From assembly GCA_002311915.1 (NCBI GenBank), contig DCAF01000008.1, positions 4,122 to 68,121 on the forward strand: 64,000 nt of DNA. Direction: 5' to 3'. This document shows, piece after piece, positions 36,748-44,551 of the stretch. Each line of letters opens with the position of its first letter. The first letter of the stretch is position 1. This DNA is from Sulfurovum sp. UBA1140. Lineage in GTDB: Bacteria > Campylobacterota > Campylobacteria > Campylobacterales > Sulfurovaceae. The notes below the pieces were generated by a model. That model did not search any database and was not told the origin of the DNA. It saw nothing but the letters and a program-made list of their open reading frames with translations. Made by a program: the position numbers and the translations under genes.

Positions 36748-37932
36748 TTAAAATTTAAATTGATATTGGGCTAAAACAGTGTTCTCTCTGTAGAATGAGC
36801 CTGTTTTACCACTAAAGTTTTGACCAATACCTTTATTGAATGTTTCTGTGTCTCCACCAGCAAGAACGTAGTTCACCATTACTTTATGTGAATTTCGTTT
36901 TCTTTTATTACTTCTATCCATTTTAGCATTTGCTGGATTTAGATGAAAGTTTACACCAAGGTAAGTATTACTCACATCGGAATCTCGACCATCAAGTTTT
37001 TCAGTTCCTCGAATGTCTTTAACTGCCAGCTCTATGGTATCAGTCACATAATATGTTCCTGTAATCGCTGTTGTTTTCATATCCCAGCCTTTTCGACCTT
37101 GGATATTCTCAACATCATAATATTCAAATTTAACATTTGAGCGACCAAAGTGTGAGTCAACACCAAAGTTTAGAACCTTATAATCTTCACTGTCTTTTGT
37201 TCCTCCTGCCATAGGGCTTGTACCGTATGATAATTCAGTATGCAGTATTTGACCCCAATCGAACATCACACGTCCCATATAAGCATTCCCTTCTGCAGAT
37301 TTTTTATCACTCTCTTTAACAGCTCCAGAACGAGTGGTTTGATTGGCAATCATAACATCGTAACCAAAACCTTTCCAAGGTCGCTCATGTCCCATCTCTA
37401 AACCATTTACTTTCCCATTGTTTCCAAAGCCTATATCACGACCAGAAACCATAAGACCTGTACCTCTTTCAAAAGCAAGTTTTTTATCAAAACCTCTTTT
37501 AATCACATCTAAGTTCCAACCAGGAATGGTAAAACCCATACCTACAGGAGTTTTGATAAGACCAGCTTTTACTTGTACGTTATTGTTAAATTTATAACCA
37601 ATAAAGGCATCTTTAATAACTCTTCTAAGGGCAACATCTTCTTTGTCATCAGTTGCTTGGTTAAAGTCTAAAAATACTTTACCTACAACATTGCCAGAGA
37701 AGTATTTCCAACCCAGTCTAATACGATCTGCTCCAAATTTAACTTTTGAATCTGAATCTTCATTAATTGAACCATCACCCATACCAGCTCCAATTTGAGA
37801 AAAACCAAAGATTACAAGTTTTGCATCACTTCCTGCATTTTTATGCTCCCAAGAGATAGCATTTGCTGTGGTTGTTGCCAATAGTGTAAATGCTAACCCT
37901 GTAGCGAGTTTAATAATCTTTCCTCTGTTCAT
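36748..37932 (-). CDS. Outer-membrane porin, phosphate-selective OprO/P-like
   Basis: 394 residues with a signal peptide ending TTANA. The start of the barrel (KLVIFGFSQIGAGMGDG, FGADRIRLGWKY) and many amphipathic strands ending in a C-terminal Phe (LAQYQFKF) fit the porin O/P family. IKDAFIGYKFNNNVQVKAGL is typical. It may let thiosulfate or other anions reach the periplasmic Sox proteins; this is inferred from its place 117 bases after soxB. Hairpin-forming sequence (37991-38029) lies between the two. Confidence 0.75.
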   Translation of the reverse strand: MNRGKIIKLATGLAFTLLATTTANAISWEHKNAGSDAKLVIFGFSQIGAGMGDGSINEDSDSKVKFGADRIRLGWKYFSGNVVGKVFLDFNQATDDKEDVALRRVIKDAFIGYKFNNNVQVKAGLIKTPVGMGFTIPGWNLDVIKRGFDKKLAFERGTGLMVSGRDIGFGNNGKVNGLEMGHERPWKGFGYDVMIANQTTRSGAVKESDKKSAEGNAYMGRVMFDWGQILHTELSYGTSPMAGGTKDSEDYKVLNFGVDSHFGRSNVKFEYYDVENIQGRKGWDMKTTAITGTYYVTDTIELAVKDIRGTEKLDGRDSDVSNTYLGVNFHLNPANAKMDRSNKRKRNSHKVMVNYVLAGGDTETFNKGIGQNFSGKTGSFYRENTVLAQYQFKF

Positions 37933-38049
37933 TTGACATCCTTTGTAATTGTATGTATACTAGTGATGTGATTTTTCATCACAAACTATTGTCTCTCACC
38001 TGTAGAAGTTGGCGGTAATTGGGTGAGACGTACCTTCACTAAGCACTTT

Positions 38050-39825
38050 TTAGCACTTAGCTCCTTTTTCTGGACAACCACAAGAGTAATCCAATACCTT
38101 AACATTAGACTCCATGCTAATATCTATCACTTTTTTCGACCGTATATAATCACTTACTACCTCATATACAGCAGGGGTTGCTTTATCCATATTCTCACCC
38201 ACACTCTGTAGGTTTCCTCCCCATGAAGAGACACGGTAGGTCTTTTTAATATCAATTGGCTCTCCAGCTATTTTAAATTCAGAGATTCTCTCTCCTGATT
38301 TTGCATCTATCTTAATGCTATAGGTGGCTCCCGTTAAACGGCTCATATCTCCACCCTGTTGAAGCAGTGGGTTTTCATTAAAGACATTGTCTGCAATATC
38401 TTCCATTAATTTGGCAATGACTGAACCTTTTAAATCAAAAGTATAGACTTCAGGATAGGTGATGGCTGTCATCTCATAAACATTGTCTTTTAAAATTTTG
38501 TCACCTGGAATCAGGGTGGTTCCCCAACGGTACCCAGGGGTAAAGACGATGTCACTTTTAACCTTCTCTTGAATCGCTTGACCAATAAGTGCATCAAATG
38601 TAGAGTAGAAGGTGTCTCGTTTATAGAGAATCCCTTTCGTCGTTCCTAGTACCTCATTTAACTCTTTATCAAATGGCTTATAGGCATCTGCTACGAGTTG
38701 TTCACCCACTTTATCAGCAGGAATAAGATTAGAAGCCACAGGCATAAGTTTAAAGTTGTATCCTGCTACTTTTTTATCTTTAATATCAAGGTCAAGTCGT
38801 CCAATATACTTACCGTGACTTCCCGAAATTAAGATAACCGTATCATTCACAACAATAGGTTTAGGACTAGGATCATGGGTATGTCCACTTAAAATAAAGT
38901 CTACACCTTTGACCTTCTTCGCCAACTCTTGATCTACCGAGAACCCATCATGACTTAAGACCACAATACAGTCTACTTTTTTCTCATCTCTAAGTTCATT
39001 AACATACTCTTGAAGCGACTCATGTCTTAGGGCAAAACTCCAACCCTCTGTAAATCGCTTTGGATTGGCAGTTGAGGTAAATGGAAAGGATTGTCCTATA
39101 ATACCAATCTTAGCTCCACCAATCTCTTTAATACTATAAGGAGGGAAAATTAGCTCCTCAAACTCATCAGAGAATGGGTCGTTGTCAATAACATTTTGAG
39201 AGATAAATTCACCGTTAAGTTTTTTTATCAACTCCATTACTCGCTCTTTACCGTAAGTAAACTCCCAGTGACCTACCATGACATCGACACCCAAGTAGTT
39301 TTGGGCATCAACAATCGCTTCCCCTCTGGTTTTTAGAGCCACTGCTGTTCCCTGCCATGTATCCCCACTGTCTAAAAGCAGTACATTTTTTTCACCACGC
39401 TCTTTTTTAACATGGTCAATAATAGGTTTCATATGGGCAATCCCACCCATCTTTCCAAACTTTTGAGCCAGTGCTTCAAAGTTATTATGGGTATCAAAAT
39501 ATTGGTCAAGAGAACCTGACTCTATTCCATAATGTTTCTCAAAACTGTCACCACAAATAAACCCTGGAGTTCCTACCAAATTCTTAGCAGAAATCAATGT
39601 CGAGGGTTCACGCCAATAGAGTGGCTTAATGTGGGCATGAAGGTCACAGATATGAAGAATAGTAGCTTTACCTTTAGCTTCAAAATCGACCACGTCCGAA
39701 AATGAGAGTTTGGTAATTCTCTCTTTAACTGCTTTTGATTCACCTGCAAAAAGGTTGGTTCCCGTTGCACTTAAGAGTCCCAATGCTCCAGCAATATGTA
39801 AAAAGTCTCTTCTACTAATATCCAT
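38050..39825 (-). CDS. soxB: Sulfur-oxidation protein SoxB (sulfanyl sulfate thiohydrolase)
   Basis: Dimanganese periplasmic enzyme that releases sulfate from SoxY-bound thiosulfonate. The N-terminus has a twin-arginine signal (ISRRDFLHIAGALGL). Metal-binding blocks are ICDLHAHIKP near 57-66, LDSGDTWQGT and GHWEFTYG; the last is the SoxB variant of the 5'-nucleotidase GNHEFDYG block. LSGHTHDPSP follows. 591 residues is usual. It is last in the sox run, 10 bases after soxA. Confidence 0.95.
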   Translation of the reverse strand: MDISRRDFLHIAGALGLLSATGTNLFAGESKAVKERITKLSFSDVVDFEAKGKATILHICDLHAHIKPLYWREPSTLISAKNLVGTPGFICGDSFEKHYGIESGSLDQYFDTHNNFEALAQKFGKMGGIAHMKPIIDHVKKERGEKNVLLLDSGDTWQGTAVALKTRGEAIVDAQNYLGVDVMVGHWEFTYGKERVMELIKKLNGEFISQNVIDNDPFSDEFEELIFPPYSIKEIGGAKIGIIGQSFPFTSTANPKRFTEGWSFALRHESLQEYVNELRDEKKVDCIVVLSHDGFSVDQELAKKVKGVDFILSGHTHDPSPKPIVVNDTVILISGSHGKYIGRLDLDIKDKKVAGYNFKLMPVASNLIPADKVGEQLVADAYKPFDKELNEVLGTTKGILYKRDTFYSTFDALIGQAIQEKVKSDIVFTPGYRWGTTLIPGDKILKDNVYEMTAITYPEVYTFDLKGSVIAKLMEDIADNVFNENPLLQQGGDMSRLTGATYSIKIDAKSGERISEFKIAGEPIDIKKTYRVSSWGGNLQSVGENMDKATPAVYEVVSDYIRSKKVIDISMESNVKVLDYSCGCPEKGAKC

Positions 39826-39835
39826 CTATTGCCCC

Positions 39836-40600
39836 TTATCTTTTTAAGCCTGGAATGGCGATTGGTTGTTTCTCTTTTTGAGCCAAAGTTGAGATGTATA
39901 CTTCAAGTCCAACCATCTCTTTTGAACCAATAGGAATCACTTTTAGCAGTGCATTTTTCATACAACCTTGGAATCTTCGTTGAAGTGTTCTTAGGCTAGA
40001 CTTGGTCATACGGTACGCTGGCCATGTCGCACCAGCACCTACTTTACCAAGGTCAGGAAGTGGCTGTGTTCGTAGAACCATTCCTATAATATCAGCAGAG
40101 TGGCAACTTAAACAAGAGAGTCCTCGTCCACCACGGGCTGTTTTAAATGTTTTTTCACCCAAATCGTAAGAGGCTTTGATATGTTCATCGGCTTTTATAT
40201 TGATGGTAAATTGCTCTTCGTTAGCTAATGATTTAACATATGCCAACATTGAAAACATCTTTGCATTTTTGAGTTTGTATCTCTCTTTGCCTTGTTCTGT
40301 CTGCATCGCTTGAAGCACTTGGTCAATACCTACAACATTGCCCATCTTTTTGATGTATCGTGGGAAACCAGCAATATATTTAGGTAGCTCTTTTTCTGAG
40401 ACACCTAAAAATTTTGCCAATGCCTCTTCTCCTCCAAGGGTCTCTTCAAGTAGCTCTCCACCCTCTTCCACAAAGATATCAGCAGGGTTGTTTTCTAACA
40501 TTTCAGTATACATCGCTCTATCGGCATCACTCATGGCAAACTGCTCTCCAGCAGTTGCCACGGTCACCATAAGAGCCAGTGGTAATAATAGCTTTCTCAT
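39836..40600 (-). CDS. soxA: SoxA, cytochrome subunit of the SoxAX complex
   Basis: Links thiosulfate to the SoxY cysteine together with SoxX. Signal peptide MRKLLLPLALMVTVATA. One haem site, CLSCH near residue 161, is present. The Cys in RFQGCMKNAL near 212-221 corresponds to the catalytic, cysteine-persulfide ligand of the active-site haem region. The first haem of di-haem SoxA proteins is missing, as in other single-haem members. 254 residues. 3 bases after soxZ. Confidence 0.92.
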   Translation of the reverse strand: MRKLLLPLALMVTVATAGEQFAMSDADRAMYTEMLENNPADIFVEEGGELLEETLGGEEALAKFLGVSEKELPKYIAGFPRYIKKMGNVVGIDQVLQAMQTEQGKERYKLKNAKMFSMLAYVKSLANEEQFTINIKADEHIKASYDLGEKTFKTARGGRGLSCLSCHSADIIGMVLRTQPLPDLGKVGAGATWPAYRMTKSSLRTLQRRFQGCMKNALLKVIPIGSKEMVGLEVYISTLAQKEKQPIAIPGLKR

Positions 40601-40603
40601 GGT

Positions 40604-40942
40604 TTAATCCTTTGGTTTAACTTTTTTACTTTTAGAGTTCTTCTCACCTTGGTTGTCTGTATAGTCAACCGTGATTTTTCCTTTTCCTGTTACTTTATAC
40701 ATGACTGAAAAATAAGGGTTGGTTGAGATCGACTCCCATATCTTCATGGTGGTAAATGGTTTACCATCAAACGAGAAGGTAATGTTGTCAATATAGTGAG
40801 CAGGTTTGATTTTTCCATTCTTTTTATCTTTAATCATCCCTGTATCCATTGGGTGAATAACAATAAAGTCAACTTTGACGGTATCACCTATTTTAAACTT
40901 CTTTGGTTTAATCTTTATCATTGATTTTCTTACTTCTGCCAT
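40604..40942 (-). CDS. soxZ: SoxZ, sulfur carrier complex subunit
   Basis: 112 residues, no signal peptide; it is exported bound to SoxY. The fold has immunoglobulin-like strands (FKIGDTVKVDFIVIHPMDTG, ITFSFDGKPF, GKITVDYTDNQG) as in the SoxZ family. It lies 82 bases after soxY, farther than the usual tight soxYZ spacing, and 3 bases before soxA. Confidence 0.92.
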   Translation of the reverse strand: MAEVRKSMIKIKPKKFKIGDTVKVDFIVIHPMDTGMIKDKKNGKIKPAHYIDNITFSFDGKPFTTMKIWESISTNPYFSVMYKVTGKGKITVDYTDNQGEKNSKSKKVKPKD

Positions 40943-41024
40943 GGTTAATCCCTTAATTATTAATATTTTTTCTGCCCGTGGGCTACTTCTATTGAAAAAC
41001 TTACTTTATTGAAAAAAGTAATTA

Positions 41025-41507
41025 TTAACCACATCCACCAATGGTAACTTTAACACTTTTAGCCATCTGAATAAATGAACCATCACTAAGCTCTACAAGT
41101 GCTACAACTTCTTGTGTTTTACTCAACTTAACGCGTGTTGCAAAGTATCCTTTATCATTAGCAGGAGTCAGCATTACATCAGCACATCTAGCATTTCCAT
41201 TTCCTTTATTTAAAATGTGAATTGCTTTAACATAATTTGCCTCTTCCATTGGATGGTCAACATTTATTTTCACAGGAACAACCGCACCATTTTCAGCAAT
41301 TTCAGGAACACTTAGTTTGATTTTATCACTCTCTTTGGCTCCTTTTCCATCGGTAATGGCTTTAACAGCTTCATCAAATGACATATCGTTAGGACCCTTT
41401 TTTGCAGGTGCCTTTTGGGTCTCTTCTGCCAATAGTGTTGTTGGTACTGTAATGGTAGCTATAATTGATGTTGCAACCATACCTTGAATAAATTTTCTTC
41501 TTTCCAT
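41025..41507 (-). CDS. soxY: SoxY, thiosulfate-binding sulfur carrier
   Basis: The C-terminal GGCG motif carries the Cys to which sulfur substrates are bound during the Sox cycle; it is present as the last four residues (VTIGGCG). The N-terminus has a Tat-like signal (ERRKFIQGMVATSIIA). ENGAVVPVKINVDHPM is a SoxY family block. 160 residues. It lies 18 bases after soxX. Confidence 0.95.
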   Translation of the reverse strand: MERRKFIQGMVATSIIATITVPTTLLAEETQKAPAKKGPNDMSFDEAVKAITDGKGAKESDKIKLSVPEIAENGAVVPVKINVDHPMEEANYVKAIHILNKGNGNARCADVMLTPANDKGYFATRVKLSKTQEVVALVELSDGSFIQMAKSVKVTIGGCG

Positions 41508-41525
41508 ATCTCTTGCTCCTTGGGA

Positions 41526-42098
41526 TTATTTTTTGACCGACATAACATAAGCAGTTAGGTCACAGATTTCTGATTCATTAAAGAGTTTAGTTGTTAAGTT
41601 TACCGTCATGTGGGTCTCTTTGTTATCAACTCTAGGGTCTGCAATCTTTTGATAAACAAACTGTGCATCTCTTACTTTGGTATCAACAAACATCGCTTTA
41701 TAGCCTGTTAGGTCTGGACCAATGTTTCCAGCACCTTTAGCACCTTCGATGTTATGACAGGCAACACAGTTACCATACTGCTTGGCTACCTTTTTAACTT
41801 TTCCATCTTTGGTTTTTTTTTCAGTAAATTTTACAACACCTTTAGGTGCATCTCCTTTTACCTTTTTACCATTAAGGTTATGGAAAAAAAATGAGCCTCT
41901 TTTAATAGCTTCAAGGTCATCTAGTTTACAACTTTTTGGCATGGTAAACTTAGTAGCTTCTGCTAAGAGATCTTTTTCTATCAACTTACTCGCATCAGGC
42001 ATATCATACGCTTTGGTCAAATCTGTAGCAAAAATTGTGACCGTTGCAGAGACGATTGCAAGGGATACCAAAGTAAATTGTTTCATACTTCTGTTCAT
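41526..42098 (-). CDS. soxX: SoxX, mono-haem cytochrome of the SoxAX complex
   Basis: First gene of soxXYZAB. Signal peptide (FTLVSLAIVSATVTIFA) and one haem site, CVACH near residue 115, followed by GNIGPDLTGYK. A late Met (VNLTTKLF region preceded by HMTV) may be the sixth ligand. 190 residues. The ATG has AAAAAGGAG just upstream. Upstream sequence holds one TTTACA-N5-TTTACA pair and a TATAGT -10, probably a regulated promoter. Confidence 0.93.
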   Translation of the reverse strand: MNRSMKQFTLVSLAIVSATVTIFATDLTKAYDMPDASKLIEKDLLAEATKFTMPKSCKLDDLEAIKRGSFFFHNLNGKKVKGDAPKGVVKFTEKKTKDGKVKKVAKQYGNCVACHNIEGAKGAGNIGPDLTGYKAMFVDTKVRDAQFVYQKIADPRVDNKETHMTVNLTTKLFNESEICDLTAYVMSVKK

Positions 42099-42146
42099 TC
42101 AAACTCCTTTTTAAGTGATACTTCAAGGAGAACTATAACGAAGAAG

Positions 42147-42163
42147 TGTAAATAAAGTGTAAA
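42147..42163 (-). promoter_or_regulatory. Direct repeat TTTACA-N5-TTTACA facing soxX
   Basis: Read towards soxX, TTTACA occurs twice 11 bases apart (plus strand TGTAAA at 42147-42152 and 42158-42163), with a candidate -10 TATAGT (42132-42137) after 9 more bases. One-turn spacing is usual for OmpR-type regulators. The same arrangement faces the divergent gene at 42231-42247. Confidence 0.5.
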
Positions 42164-42230
42164 AAATAATTATTTTATATAATATTTATTTATTTTAATA
42201 AAGAAGTGTGAGTAATCTATATTTTTCTGT

Positions 42231-42247
42231 TTTACAAATTTTTTACA
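42231..42247 (+). promoter_or_regulatory. Direct repeat TTTACA-N5-TTTACA facing the DsrE copy 2 gene
   Basis: TTTACA at 42231-42236 and 42242-42247, with TATAAT at 42250-42255 directly after. It mirrors the repeat facing soxX, so one regulator may control both directions. Confidence 0.5.
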
Positions 42248-42293
42248 ATTATAATGTTATGATGTAGTTGAAATTTAATATCAAGGAGACTTT

Positions 42294-42761
42294 ATGAAAA
42301 AAATGATTCTGTTGCTACTTATTAATCTCTCGATGGTCTCTGCCGAAGATGCTTCGGTTAAAGTGGTGTATGATTTAACAACTAAAAATTTAGCCAGTTT
42401 TGAATTAAGAGTTCTAAAATCAATTGTGGCAAATAAAACCCACTATGAGGGACTGCTTAAAGAGTTGGATGTAACCGTGGTGGTTCATGGTGGAGCTTAT
42501 AGATTTTTTACCATTGACCCTAAAAATTCAACGTATAAAAAGGACAAAGCCCTTATTGAAACACACAAGACATTGGCAAAGCGAATTAAATCTATGGTTG
42601 AGACCTATGATGTAGAGTTTTTGATATGTGGAGTAGGAATGAAGAAGCATGGCTTAAAGAAAGAGGATGTCTACAAATTTGTAAAAATCATACCCAACTC
42701 TATGATTGGACTGATTGATCGACAAAACGAGGGGTATGCTTATATACCTATTCGAGAGTGA
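42294..42761 (+). CDS. Secreted DsrE-like protein (copy 2), divergent from soxX
   Basis: 155 residues: signal peptide (MKKMILLLLINLSMVSAE) and a DsrE-type domain (VKVVYDLTTKN, VTVVVHGGAYRFFT). YDVEFLICGVGMKKHG near 105-120 has the Cys in the same place as copy 1, and the end (NEGYAYIPI) matches copy 1 too. The two proteins are paralogues placed on either side of sox. Promoter elements include TATAAT at 42250-42255. It ends 14 bases inside the convergent kinase gene. Confidence 0.78.
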   Translation: MKKMILLLLINLSMVSAEDASVKVVYDLTTKNLASFELRVLKSIVANKTHYEGLLKELDVTVVVHGGAYRFFTIDPKNSTYKKDKALIETHKTLAKRIKSMVETYDVEFLICGVGMKKHGLKKEDVYKFVKIIPNSMIGLIDRQNEGYAYIPIRE

Positions 42762-43902
42762 ACGCATATCTAAAGGTTGTTCCCTCTCCTCTTTTGGAGT
42801 CTACCTTTAAGGTAATCTCCTCTTCATCAATAATATCTTTAACGATATTAAGCCCTATGCCAAATCCCCCTTTGGATTCATCTTCACGGAAGTAACGAGA
42901 AAATATTTTATTAACATTGATAATGCCTACACCATGATCTTTGACTTCAAAGATGATATGCTTATCTTTTTGATAGAAATTTATGATGATATGACTCTGG
43001 TCGGAACTATATTTAATGGCATTAGAGATGGTGTTGTCAATAATGCGTTGTAGTTTTGTTTTAGAAAAGTTATAATTGATTTTGGGCATAATGTTGGTCA
43101 TGATTTGAATGTTTTTAAGGTTGGCAATCTCTTGAAAGTAGTCGACTCTATTTTGAATAAACTCTCCCATATCTATTTTTTGAATTTTGTGTTCTACACG
43201 ACCTTGCTTAATGAGGTAGTCCATATCATCATAGATGGTGGCTAATGTTTTAGACGCAGATTTCATTCTTTTCAGATATTTATTGTTGCCATACTTATTA
43301 GCAAAAAGATCTGCATTTAGATTAATAATACTCAACGGAGTATTAATTTCATGCATGGAGTCTTTAATAAAATTATCAAGTTGTCGGTTCATGTTCTCAA
43401 AGGGGGCAGAGAAATTTTTAAGCAACAGCAACGAGAAGATAAAAAGCATGATTAAAATACCCAAAATGGTTAAAAGAGCAAAAAAGTAAATCTCATTGGC
43501 CGTATGAATGGTAGAGACCAGTAGATATTTGGCTCCAAAATAGTATTTATCAGGAAGAGGATAGATAAGATAGTAGTGTTTCCCTTCGTTATAAAAGCCT
43601 TTACTAAAAGAGGAGGGCTCAAAATCTAACGAAGAGAAGACCTCTTTGTACTGATTGGTATAGAGTGCGGTACGATACTCTTTGTAGCGTGGGAAATGGT
43701 AAACTTTGTCACTATTGTTGTAGCGTTGCATCGAGGAGATGACTCTTTTTGCCTGTTCTTGTAAAGAGAGTTCTACTTTGGCTTCATCTATTTGTAGAAG
43801 TAACATCACATAGATAATAAGAGGAGTGATTAATATAACTGCTAAAATAGAGGTGTAGATGGTTGCATATTTAAAAGCAAACTTTTTAGAATCAAAGGTC
43901 AA
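42748..43902 (-). CDS. Sensor histidine kinase
   Basis: Two membrane helices (about 12-35 and 150-172, IYFFALLTILGILIMLFIFS) flank a periplasmic sensor part. The phosphoacceptor box is MHEINTPLSIINLN, with His near 190. ATP-binding blocks are NTISNAIKYSSD (N), VKDHGVGI (G1) and GFGIGLNIV (G2). The frame is open to a GTG at 43920 with no ribosome site. A TTG at 43902 has GGGGT upstream and overlaps the regulator stop by 11 bases, so I use that. It is the third gene of the Cache-regulator-kinase operon and sits next to sox. Confidence 0.88.
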   Translation of the reverse strand: MTFDSKKFAFKYATIYTSILAVILITPLIIYVMLLLQIDEAKVELSLQEQAKRVISSMQRYNNSDKVYHFPRYKEYRTALYTNQYKEVFSSLDFEPSSFSKGFYNEGKHYYLIYPLPDKYYFGAKYLLVSTIHTANEIYFFALLTILGILIMLFIFSLLLLKNFSAPFENMNRQLDNFIKDSMHEINTPLSIINLNADLFANKYGNNKYLKRMKSASKTLATIYDDMDYLIKQGRVEHKIQKIDMGEFIQNRVDYFQEIANLKNIQIMTNIMPKINYNFSKTKLQRIIDNTISNAIKYSSDQSHIIINFYQKDKHIIFEVKDHGVGIINVNKIFSRYFREDESKGGFGIGLNIVKDIIDEEEITLKVDSKRGEGTTFRYAFTLE

Positions 43903-44551
43903 TACTGTACCCCACACCACGAATATTTTTGATAAAATCTTGCTTTAATTTTTTACGTAAGTTCCCCACTTGTACACGAATATTGGTAGGTTCTATCCAC
44001 TCCCCCCAAATTTCTTCCCAAAACATCTCGTAACTGACCACAGAGCCTCGCTGTTTAATAAGAAGTTCTAAAATTTTTGTCTCTATTTTCCCCAGTGTTA
44101 TGATTTGCTTTTCTAATATAAGTTGCATTTTTTTGGTATTGTATTGATAGTTAAAAGCCAACTCTATGAGATTCTCTGAAGAGTTAAAACAGTGCAGTTT
44201 AATGACATGTTCAACACGAAGTTTTAGCTCGGCTAAATCAAAAGGTTTCCGAATATAGTCACAGCCTCCACAGGCATACCCTTGTATTAAATCTTCTATA
44301 TCAGTTAATGATGTGATAAAAATGGCAGGGGTACAGATATTGACCTGACGTAAAGAGGAGAGAAGTTGAAATCCATTCTGCTCACCTGCTACCCTAACAT
44401 CTAAAAGCAGAAGATCAAAAGGTTTATTATAAATAGCATCGAACGCACACTCTCCATTGGTGTAGTGTTCGACCTCATATCCTGAATCTTCTAAAAACTC
44501 CTGCATACTGATTGCTAATATGGTCTCATCTTCTAATATAAGTATTCTCAT
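43892..44551 (-). CDS. OmpR-family response regulator
   Basis: The receiver domain has LILEDE (acidic pocket), LLLLDVRVAGEQ with the phosphoacceptor Asp near residue 53, and KPFDLAEL with the conserved Lys. The C-terminal winged helix (about 130-219) ends with VGNLRKKLKQDFIKNIRGVG. Overlaps: 4 bases (ATGA) with the Cache gene before it. DNA-binding of this class favours direct repeats one turn apart, which is what the soxX/DsrE intergenic region has. Confidence 0.9.
   Translation of the reverse strand: MRILILEDETILAISMQEFLEDSGYEVEHYTNGECAFDAIYNKPFDLLLLDVRVAGEQNGFQLLSSLRQVNICTPAIFITSLTDIEDLIQGYACGGCDYIRKPFDLAELKLRVEHVIKLHCFNSSENLIELAFNYQYNTKKMQLILEKQIITLGKIETKILELLIKQRGSVVSYEMFWEEIWGEWIEPTNIRVQVGNLRKKLKQDFIKNIRGVGYSIDL

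Noticed and set aside
37971..38029. Hairpins between soxB and the porin (GTGATG..CATCAC and GTCTC..GAGAC)
   Set aside because: Stems are short or have large loops and there is no T-run, so I do not call a terminator.
40943..41024. GCCCGTGGGC in the soxY-soxZ gap as terminator
   Set aside because: Only a 4-base stem, inside what should be one operon.
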